Source: Apoderus coryli (Eukaryota > Arthropoda > Insecta > Coleoptera > Attelabidae). From it: DNA of 64,000 nt. Shown piece after piece: positions 55,360-64,000 of this stretch. The stretch spans positions 18,258,297-18,322,296 of the forward strand of contig OU452206.1 in assembly GCA_911728435.2 (NCBI GenBank). Direction: 5' to 3'. The position numbers and the translations under genes are program-made. Below the pieces are notes generated by a model, which worked only from the letters and a program-made list of their open reading frames with translations, made no database searches and was not told the DNA's origin. The stretch's first letter is position 1; every line of letters starts with the position of its first letter.

Positions 55360-56945
55360 TAAGTTGACTAACCCATAATGTAACAACTATGTTATCATTC
55401 TGTGGATTGTAAATCAATTATGTTCAGCAAACCATCTTCCGGCCCTGGCGAGGACTTCGATGAATGCAAAAATGAAGTGCATGTGGTTCATCTCGGCATT
55501 GGCATAATAAGAGAAGTAAAACCAACAGACTATCCAAATACTACGATCAATTTGCACATAGGTACTCATTGACAGAAAACAATTTCAAATGATGCATAAG
55601 ATGTAATAAAAATTAAACCGTCTAATGGTCTATTATGTTGGTGTTTATACGGTGGGAACGTTTTACTATGTAAATTAATATACTCCATACAATACACCTA
55701 AAGGTTGGTAAAAGATGATGATGGGACTGTTATGCTGGTTGCCATACACCTAAGCTTTTTGGATGTAGAAAACAACATTATTAAGTCTATTATTGGAAAA
55801 GAGATATTGTATTAACGAATAATTGTATATTGACCATTGGATATGGGTAATGTTTATTCAAATTGTATTTATTACATAAATATTACATTAGTTTGTAATA
55901 CCTACCGAATTGTTTAATTACTTAATAAAAGTATCCCATCATTAATATTATACTTTAAGTTTATGCTAATGAAAAACGAACTAGCCGTTCATGATTCATG
56001 TTAGGTCAAGTTTTCTTTGTTAAATGTGTTTATTTTTGTGTGGTTTTAATTTTCTATGGATTTTACTGTAACGTGCAGTGTTCTGTTTTATTATTTTGTG
56101 ACATTCGTAGTTTTTCTTATCCTTTGCATCTTTCATGGGTGCTAAATTGAAGTTATTGGAGAATGATCAAGTAAAATTTTTAATTTAGGGTAACCTCAGC
56201 ATGTGTGCATCATTTTTCAGCTTAACCGTGTATATTTAAAGTAGAGTCGACTCTACTAACTGATTCACAAACACAGTGAATAGAAATAGACCTAGGATAG
56301 AGCCTTGCGGCACCTCATCAGAAGAAATGTCCTAAATTATTATCAGATTTTTAATTCTAGTTACATTTGAGTTAGAAAAAGGAGTTTCAAGATAAATCTG
56401 AACTCTCTCTAAACGGTTTAATTATATCTTTAATTGGCTGGCGTCACACACAAGGAAATAAAATGGCAGATTAGGTAAAATTAACACGATAATATTGACC
56501 TATAATAGGCACTTTAACCATTTTTTTCCACGCGTGACAAATTACTAAGCGTACGTACGCGTGTTTATTGGAGCGTATAGTTTGTCAGAGCAAATAAAAA
56601 GAAACAAAATCCCAATAACTATATATCTATGCTTGATTAAATAAAATGCCATTTAGCTTTATGAGATAGAAATTAATTAACTGTTATACTGGAGGTATAT
56701 AATTGATTTTAGACATGTTGTTTTTGCTTTTTGGTAAATTAGTGTTGCGGGAAGGTTCTGCTGGGAAAGTTCGATTTTTGTTTTCTGATGCATACCTTCG
56801 AGCATGGCTAGTCAGTTGTAGTTTATTATCGCTACTTTATAAAATTTTCTTATTTTATGCCTAATTTTAATTCCCATAGAGTTAGGATTTTTCTGACCAA
56901 TACTTCTAAAGGATGGTAATACTACCAAGGTATTTATATTTATAG
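55360..56945. other. Interval with no firm gene
   Basis: A 50-codon frame at 55420-55572 (MFSKPSSGPGEDFDECKNEV) is protein-like but has no recognised motif. AT-rich elsewhere. Confidence 0.35.
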
Positions 56946-56949
56946 TATT

Positions 56950-57130
56950 ATGTAATGTAATGTAATTCTTTATTGTCTCAATTTATCCCTATACAATGTG
57001 TCCACGGATCGAGTTTGGAAAATATATCATATCGGACTCCTATGGTTGCTGGTCTCGGCTTGCGCCTCGCCCATCCAATTCCAAAGTCCTGTTTCTTTTT
57101 CTACAAAGTACACAGTATACTATTCCCTAA
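56950..57130 (-). mobile_element. Retrotransposon 3' end with (TTACA)n tail
   Basis: On the minus strand the sequence ends GACAATAAAGAATTACATTA and then ACAT repeats at about 56951-56965: a polyadenylation signal followed by a short tandem tail, as in several LINE families. The stretch CCACGGATCGAGTTTGGAA recurs, slightly changed, at 59858. Confidence 0.45.
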
Positions 57131-57134
57131 CTGC

Positions 57135-58800
57135 CACAAAAAACCATCAAAGTATTATATTTTTCGTCTTATTTTACAAAAGCAATAAACGCTTTTATTT
57201 TTCCTATAACCTCAAGTTGCCCTTACGTCTAAAAATATACCTACACCTAAATAAATCATGCACGAAATTTTCTAATAAACTAAATGGCTTTTGGAGACAA
57301 TGTTCGTGGCTTTAAACTGTTTTCTCTTTTTTATTATATACAATACATATTATGCATACCCTTACCAAAAATCTCCCCCCGTATAAGTAGCATTCACGTA
57401 CGCAGTTTAGATTCTTTCTGCTGTTTTCTCTGCTCAATATCAGGGAGAGCGCGATGTAGAGCCACGTGTATGCAGGATTAGTTTGGATACAGAAAAGACA
57501 CACGGGAGCGCGTCCTGATCTATTGTGATAACATAAAGTGGTTAAAAAAAGGGGGAGGGTTTGTTATGACTGCGGTGGATTAATTTTTGAGTTTTTATTA
57601 AATTTTTTGGTAGGCAGCAGTCGGTCAGGATTACGTTTTTTAGTTGTTACACTCTTTGGTCAGGAAACGAATAGGTGTTTTGACAACCGAGATATAAAAT
57701 TAAAAGAGGAGCCGTAGCAGGGCATATTTTCCCACTGGGCCCGTGTCTAAGGCCCACGAGTTTAAGGGGGGCACTTTTTAAACATTATATTATAAACTTA
57801 GGTTCAGTACTACCCTATCTGGCAACAGCGCACTAGTAAAAATATGTTCAAAAGCTAGATCCCAGCATCAAATAACAGTACCCAAAGTATCAGAAATATA
57901 TTTCTATCAGTTCTCTACCTGTATGCCAATAAATCTTTGACACTGTATCTCTTATGGAACGACAAATATGTTTCTATGAAAATTTGTTCTAAAAAAATGA
58001 CAAGGGGAAAGGGTCTTTTATATAAAATTGCATTGAAGGAATCACATTCTGCATTTATAACTCAAGATTCTTAACAAGTGTAACTCTTAAGTAGATCAGT
58101 CGTATTAAGCAATCTATTCTACTTTTTCTTGTTGTCAGAATCAGTGGGATATTAATTAGAAAGTAAATAAAAAAAATAGGACTCTCTGTATATTATAATT
58201 TTCTACAATCCGCATTAAACATGTAGACATCGAATAATCGTGGTGGCTAAAGTCTAGCCAGGATCAGCGACACGGGAAAGTTTGTTGTCTCAATTTGTTG
58301 TAATTAGCCCGTGTAACGAAAAGAGTTTTTGCATTAACGTTTCTATTCAGTCGAGCGATTTTCTCTGTATTAGCAGTTAACGAGGCGGAGGAAATCGTGA
58401 CTTTTAGATTACCAACATTATAACAATATAGAGAAGAAAAAATGGAGTATTGCTTTGGCTTTAATACAAGGTTTCCCTCCCCTAATTTGGAACAAGATGT
58501 TCAGAATTGTGGTCGTTCTCTTGCAGGGGAGGGGTATGCCGTTTGTTCTTATGCAGAGTTACAATATATAGGATGTCCCTTTAAGATTATGTGCAAAATA
58601 TATTGAACTTTACCTCCCTTACACTATATTATAGGTACGATGGAAGGATTTTTGATTATTAGTATCTATTATATTTCTGGAAAATTATATGGGCATCAGT
58701 GTCTCAAAGTCAAAAAGGCGGGATGATTTTTTCTTGGAAATATCGATCGTTATGTTATGGTCAATATCGGTGTAATGACAAGAATTTTTTTTAAACGTTG
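57135..58800. other. Interval with no recognised gene
   Basis: AT-rich with some GC patches near 57400 and 57730. No domain or repeat structure recognised. Confidence 0.35.
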
Positions 58801-58805
58801 AAAAG

Positions 58806-58970
58806 AAAATAATAATAATAATAAAGGCCTTTATTAAGGATGCAAAGTACAAAAAAAACAATAATAAATAATCCCAATATGTTTGTGATCTTTGCATAAT
58901 ATGCAAAACATAAATTATGGTGTGTTCGAGAGTCACTGATCTCTCTACCATATGTTCATTTGTGTTTATC
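58806..58970 (-). mobile_element. Retrotransposon 3' end with (TTA)n tail
   Basis: Minus strand CATCCTTAATAAAGGCCTTT followed by (ATT)n at 58806-58825: a polyadenylation signal plus AT-microsatellite tail, like the ends at 24.55 kb and 26.53 kb. No coding part recognised. Confidence 0.5.
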
Positions 58971-59009
58971 ACGAATGAAATCTTAATAAAAACGCTGTCT
59001 TGCGGTAAT

Positions 59010-59050
59010 CCGCAACTGAAGAGACGAATTGAAGTCGAAACAGTAGAATT
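59010..59050 (+). ncRNA. Weak hammerhead-like core
   Basis: CTGAAGA, GAC/GTC stem with no extra base, then GAAAC. Stem I does not pair and stem III is imperfect, so this may be chance or a decayed copy. A second weak core lies on the minus strand at 59720-59757 (CTGAAGA ... GAAACGTCG). Confidence 0.2.
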
Positions 59051-59059
59051 GAGTCTTAT

Positions 59060-60685
59060 CCAAACAGAAAGTGCAAAACTTTGACTGACTGGATATTAAC
59101 AGTTAGTGTATAGAAAACGAACTAGGCAAATGCCCTGAACAAATTTTCTGTTTGATGTGACTAAGGTGTCACAGACTGGGGATGGAAATTCTATCTGCTA
59201 TCACCCTGTTGGAAAAATATTAAATAATCTACTTAAACTAACAAATCACTAAATGGTGTTTTGTTATTCTGTCTGATCATTTTTTATAGAAAATATTATT
59301 AAACGCTACAAAAAAAAAGCTAAACTAACAATAACGATAATTGATCACGAGAGAGTTGTGTCATTGTCTCATATGGAAATAGCAGCAGGTATGAAAATTT
59401 CAAGATCTCATGTACTAATTAATAAAATTGAATTTTGTAAAAGTCAATGAGAATTTAAAAAATTATACAAGTAGATACGCGAAAATAATACCAGGATAAA
59501 TCAGGAGGTTCTTGATGTGATGAAAAATAGGGATAACGCGTATAAATGCAAATGTGAAGACTCATGTAACATAGCCAAAACTAATGATTTAAGTTTTTTT
59601 CAGTTTACTTTTTTCTTGGGAGTGTTCGGTTCTTATAAAAATTAATTTCTTCTTTACATAACTTTTTTAAATAAAAACATACATCTTTATTTTCGTCAAT
59701 AAATAAACACTAAAAAGATAACAACGACGTTTCGTCACTAATTAGAAAATTCTTCAGGCTGAACATTTCTCGTACACAGAATAACGGTTCAAGAATAATA
59801 ATAAAAAAAAAATAATGATTTACGAAATTAAAATATTAACTTGTTTATAAAATTTGTCCACGGATAGAGTTTGGAAGAGGAAAAAAAAATATTTGTAGAT
59901 GTAGAAAAAGTAGTCGTCACCGTCTTTGTTTGTATATTTAGATTTGTTTTTACCCAACTCCACAGTCACAGTTCATACATAAGCTACTCACTTTGTTAGT
60001 AGTAAATAAATGTCAATTTAGTAAAATCACGCCGGACACATACAAAAAAAAAACGTATCATTTCAACCCTTAGTTTCCGTCTCTGGGACAATTTTTCTTA
60101 TTTCTCTGACCCTCATTTCCACATCATCCTGACAAATAAGATAGATTATTTGTCCAGACTGGCCCTACCAATTGATTTACATTGATGTTTTTCTGCCCTT
60201 TTCTATGTTTTATATGTGTAACAGGATATTTTTTTATTTCTTCTCATTGGTAAATGTTATTTTGATTTTCAAATGAAAATCTCTCTCGTTCGCTATTTAA
60301 ACAATATTCTTCCAAGAAATCCATATTCACAGGCACAACTATATTTTGTATAGATGGATGTTAACTTTTCATCCATGTCGGAGATCAACAGTAGCATCCT
60401 CGATGTGTAGCACTTTTGTCGTGTTATCCTTTTTTGTGATATTGGGTGTACAAAGTTAGCTGTGCTTTACTTAACATCTGTTATCGCCTATTTTTACATT
60501 CGGTTGCCGAAATCGACTGGAGCGGCCTATCCCCAGTGATGTCGATTCTGCCTCTATCTGTACCCCCCAGCTTGAGAAAGAGAATAAGTGTGTATGAGGT
60601 GTACAGACACAGACGGCCCCTCATCATCCCTACCGTCTCCGATCACGGCCGATCGTTTAGTTCTCATCCACTCCATACTCCGCAT
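59060..60685. other. Interval with no recognised gene
   Basis: AT-rich to about 60440, then GC-richer. The plus-strand frame at 60446-60691 shows no motif. Confidence 0.35.
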
Positions 60686-60687
60686 GG

Positions 60688-61228
60688 TTAGTGAGTGAGA
60701 ACTCTAGACGAGAAGTCAATGTCGAAGATCTTTTTGTTCGCTTTGTCAAGAAGACCGACGTAAGGCTTATTCGGTATTCCAAACCTGAGCGTAGGCAGCG
60801 GACAGTTCCAATAAATGGTACATGCCTCATTACCTATTACGGACGGAACATCTGGAGCAGCGTACGGCAGCACCGGGGTTTAATACCGTACGAGTGCCGT
60901 AGATGGAAATAAAGCATCCGTAATGCCGCATCATGGCGATGAATATAACCAGAGACAGCATATGTCGGAGAAGCCGATAACAAATGCACTAGTGTCTCTG
61001 GTGAGGATTCGCAAATCCTACATTGGATGGTAGAGACCTGCTAAGGTGATTAGTACCCCATTCTGACAGGCGATAATGAAACCCTCCGTCTCTGACTTTA
61101 GCCCGCCGGATCTTAGAAAGGAGAAGGCCAGCGTCTTCGACAAACCCATGTCCTCAATGGTGTTATAGAAGGGGTTAAAAAGCCTGCTGACCTCTGCTTC
61201 CTTTATGCGGCCCTTTCGGCATGCGCGA
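60688..61228 (-). pseudogene. R2-like non-LTR retrotransposon C-terminus (endonuclease region) relic
   Basis: On the minus strand, in several frames: AEVSRLFNPFYNTIEDMG, KTLAFSFLRSGGLKSETEGF, CRICESSPETLVHLLSA (CxxC...H finger), SGYIHRHDAALRMLYFHLRH, then NKPYVGLLDKANKKIFDIDF. The order of a CCHC-like finger and a KPD...D-like block resembles the restriction-like endonuclease end of R2-group elements; here the KPD is KPY. Stops and frameshifts are frequent. GC content is higher than in the surroundings. Confidence 0.55.
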
Positions 61229-61234
61229 TCTAAC

Positions 61235-62660
61235 TCAGTTATTTGTATATTATTAGTATTGCTTTTCTGTTGGTGCTCAATTATTGTCGTTTAATTTTAT
61301 GAATTTCCTTTAAGTATATCATGTTACAAATGAATACTTTTATGATTATTATATAGAAACATTTTTGAGCGCGATAGCCTTTAGTTTGACATAAAAAATC
61401 TTACCCTTGTTGAATTGTTTTTAATTGTCAGATTTTGTTGAAAAAAAAAGGTTTTTAGGTCCGAATTCTTGACACATGTACCGATTCACGTGAAACCTTA
61501 ACAGTAAGTATAGAATTGCTGAAGAAACAAAAGTTACATAGTCCCAATGTGTGCTTTCACCTTGAGGGTGAATGCCACTTCTTCTCAGGGGCGGCAATAA
61601 AGCCACCCATTTTAATTGCAAAAATCAATACGTGAATGCTAAAAAAAAAGCTCTATAACGTTTTTGAAACAAAGGATATTTTCCGAGTCATTTGCGATTG
61701 GATATGTTGGTTTTTTATCAAAAAGTGCATGTTTTTCAACAAGTTTTAAAATAAATAACTCGAAAACCTTGCGTTTATCAAAAAACTCGATCGAATCGAT
61801 ACATTTTTTGCTGATTACTGTAGATGGAATTATAACCGAGTTCTCACTCTTTAAGAAACTAAAATCGAACCTTTTACCGTAAAATACTGGCGAAAAGACT
61901 AATTTAGTTTTAATTTTTTAATGTGCTGGGAAAAACAGTTTCTGAAACAAGTTCGTAGCTCAAAAACTCGCGGAGTTATGACGCGAGAATGAAATGGCCA
62001 TCTCATGTTTTCGACAATAAAATCTAAGAGGCTCTGCAAGTTTGACCGGTTTGTTTAGAATTTAAAAAAAGTTTGATATAATTATTTTTTTTTTTTTTAA
62101 TTTAAAAAGAAATATTTTTTTTTCCAAAATAACTTAAAGACTAAGCAAGATACGTGAAAAATGCAAGCGATCAAAATTATTATATTTTTGCTCACTTTCA
62201 ATATATTTCATCAAATAATACAATTTTGCATGTTTAATTTGGTTCAGCCATTAGCAAAGCAAAGCTGGACAGATAAAGCGTTATTAACGTCTGTCAATCA
62301 ATAATATTGTACACTTGAACAAAAAAAAAAAATAGAAAGGGAAGCTGCCAACCGCAAACTCGTTATTGACTTCAATATAATGCAACAATGGATAGACACC
62401 ACCGCTGTCGGCAATAAAAGCGCTTTTTAATATTTCAATCAAGATATTATGGCTCTACGAAATGGCCTAAAGTGATTTTTAATTTAGGGTTATATAGGCA
62501 TAGATTATAAGGAGGGTGAGCAGTAATCCACAGAAAAAAAAATTGAAATAAGTATGTTACAACCATGACAACTGTCTCTCTTTGTCTTACAAATATTAAT
62601 AAAAAAATATTATGCAGTTTCCGATTCAAAGTTTTTAAAGATTTGGCTTTTGCGCTTCAA
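61235..62660. other. AT-rich interval with no recognised content
   Basis: Homopolymer-rich. No gene, repeat boundary or RNA recognised. Confidence 0.4.
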
Positions 62661-62668
62661 GATTGATA

Positions 62669-63245
62669 CGAGAGTTGCCTTTTATATTTCGGTATTTGGC
62701 AACCCTGGTGTTGCAATCTGGCAACTGACAGCTCTATCGTAAAGTTGGACATTTTTGAGGTTAAACGTACTGAGATCGTTTTGACATACGAGCGCTATTT
62801 GTGTTTTTTAAGTAACTTCATCTCGGTCTAAAAATTGAATTAAATCGTGAACACTTTCGTGCGATTATTTTTTACAACTTTCGACTTGGATTAACTCAGC
62901 AACAGTGCATGGATGATCTTAATTCAATTTTTGGCGATAAAGCTCCATCAAGGACCAGTGTTTATCGATGATATGGTGAATTCAATCGTGGTCGTAGTTC
63001 ACCCTAAGACGAATTTCGCGAAGGTCGTTCAAAATCAGTTGTTGTTCCGAAAACCATTGATGCTGTGCGCGAACTGATATTGCAAGATCGTCATGTGACC
63101 TATCAAGAGATTGAGACAACCTTAGGGGGACCAGCATCATCCGCCGTATAGTCCTGACTTGGCATCGAATGACTTCTTTTTATTTCCGTACGTAAAAAAC
63201 AAACTGAAAGGTCAACGTTTTTCGACACCTGAAGAAGCTAGAAGG
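62669..63245 (+). mobile_element. mariner element with internal deletion
   Basis: Starts after TA with CGAGAGTTGCCTTTTATATT and matches the mariner start at 28.74 kb. The N-terminal transposase (FGDKAPSRTSVYR, VPKTIDAVRELILQDRHVTY with small changes) runs to about 63125. It is then joined to the far C-terminal part SPDLASNDFFLFPYVKNKLK, which carries the last catalytic D, and ends in FSTPEEA at about 63240. The middle of the catalytic domain is deleted. Confidence 0.75.
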
Positions 63246-63249
63246 TTTA

Positions 63250-64000
63250 CTGCTGCTACAAGGTTTACTTTAAGAATATGCTTAAAATTTGTGGAGGACA
63301 TCTGACCAATTCTTCATACTTTTAGTTCTTATGCATCCTCTGAAGATTCGATTAGACCTGCTAGCAGTACAAGCCTCAGATAAGGAACAGCTAGAACTAG
63401 GACAACAAATAACAAGATGTACAGTAAAAGCAACAACGTATCGCCTTGTCAAAAGCCATTTTATAGGAAGCAAATGTATGATTCCTGCCCAGGACTATAG
63501 TTTCTTCCGACGAAGACCAGATGTAGAGCTAAACGTAAAACAAAGGCTCCAACTGCATAAAAAATGAACACATTTTTCGTGTTCCATTTCAAAGGATTGT
63601 CTTTAAGGAAAAAAAAAAGACTCTGTTGTGCAACATTTTATTGACGTACGTCCATGTGAAATAAATTGCCCCTTTAAATTAATTACGACATAATACTATA
63701 ACAGTGTGCTCTAAAGTTAAATATTTGATGGCAGTATAATATCCTGCAGCAATTGTTTTAATGCACGTGCACAAAATTATCCTTTACTTTGCCCATTAAA
63801 AGCCACATGTGCCTATTTTGATATGCCTGTAGGCCGAAGGATATAGTTTATTGTCATGATGTTTTAGAAACAAGAGATTAAATGAAAATTTAAAATACTT
63901 GTATAATCAGCATTTGTTTTCACATTAGATACGATATACAGGGTTTTCAAACTATTGCTTTGCTATTTACGTCAAAAATTTAAATTTTTTCGGTATACAA
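63250..64000. other. Terminal interval with an unassigned frame
   Basis: A plus-strand frame at about 63289-63567 (LDLLAVQASDKEQLELGQQI) has protein-like composition but no motif I recognise. A TATACAGGGTTTTC transposon-end-like motif lies near 63936. Confidence 0.3.

Noticed and set aside
55420..55572. 50-codon frame beginning MFSKPSSGPG
   Set aside because: Too short to support without homology, promoter or splice evidence.
59720..59757. Minus-strand CTGAAGA...GAAACGTCG motif
   Set aside because: Stem II and stem I do not pair convincingly; mentioned only as a weak relative.
63289..63567. Open frame after the deleted mariner
   Set aside because: Protein-like but unrecognised; not in frame with the mariner remnant, so not called as a gene.
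1..64000. tRNA, rRNA or telomeric repeat genes
   Set aside because: No cloverleaf with matching A and B boxes, no rRNA-like stretch and no TTAGG array seen.

Overview
The window looks like AT-rich, intron-bearing animal DNA, most probably from an insect. The evidence is dense decayed non-LTR retrotransposons (jockey/CR1-like, RTE-like, RNase H-bearing and R2-like types), Tc1, mariner, Tigger/pogo, piggyBac and hAT remnants, two Crypton copies, a 174-bp satellite array and long stretches with no recognisable content. The species is not identifiable by eye. I see no rRNA, tRNA, CRISPR or prokaryotic operon structure.

Layout. 1-1.45 kb: two unrelated reverse transcriptase (RT) relics joined head to tail, then a hammerhead-ribozyme-like motif. 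3.99-5.2 kb: an RNase H-bearing retrotransposon 3' end nested in an older one, with a 13-bp target duplication. 6.1-6.9 kb: jockey/CR1-like RT joined to an RTE-like 3' end. 9.3-10.4 kb: converging RT relics. 13.3-15.2 kb: a satellite of ten 174-bp units. 15.7-18.1 kb: Tc1, RTE and piggyBac remnants and a palindrome. 18.6-25.4 kb: RT and RNase H relics, a hAT-like palindromic element, satellite fragments, and a 2.6-kb element with inverted ends that splits an older repeat and carries a retrotransposon. 26.5-30.9 kb: nested retrotransposons and a mariner 5' end. 31.4-33.65 kb: Crypton copy 1, broken by a hammerhead-carrying inverted-repeat insertion. 34-36.2 kb: another hammerhead-like element and an RT relic. 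38.6-42.5 kb: hAT pieces and an RNase H relic. 42.9-44.5 kb: Crypton copy 2, nearly complete. 46.3-48.5 kb: RTE between inverted repeats, an inverted repeat with a hammerhead-like motif, and a second tyrosine recombinase fragment. 50.06-51.4 kb: a spliced THAP-domain gene on the minus strand. 53.5-55.4 kb: RNase H relic and Tigger/pogo. 57-64 kb: retrotransposon 3' ends, an R2-like C-terminus and a deleted mariner.

The THAP gene is the only locus that looks like a potentially working gene. Its exons join in phase across GT-AG introns to give a C2CH THAP zinc finger, and exons 3, 4 and 5 appear to be tandem duplicates of one exon. The most interesting non-coding signal is a family of short hammerhead-ribozyme-like motifs. 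They share the core CTGATGA...GAAAC, a variable but base-paired stem II and a palindromic stem III. They occur singly or in inverted pairs within short elements that resemble the terminal repeats of Penelope-like retroelements. One inverted pair interrupts a Crypton recombinase gene with a 13-bp target-site duplication. Positions and family calls come from reading the sequence without database searches. Retrotransposon clade names are approximate.
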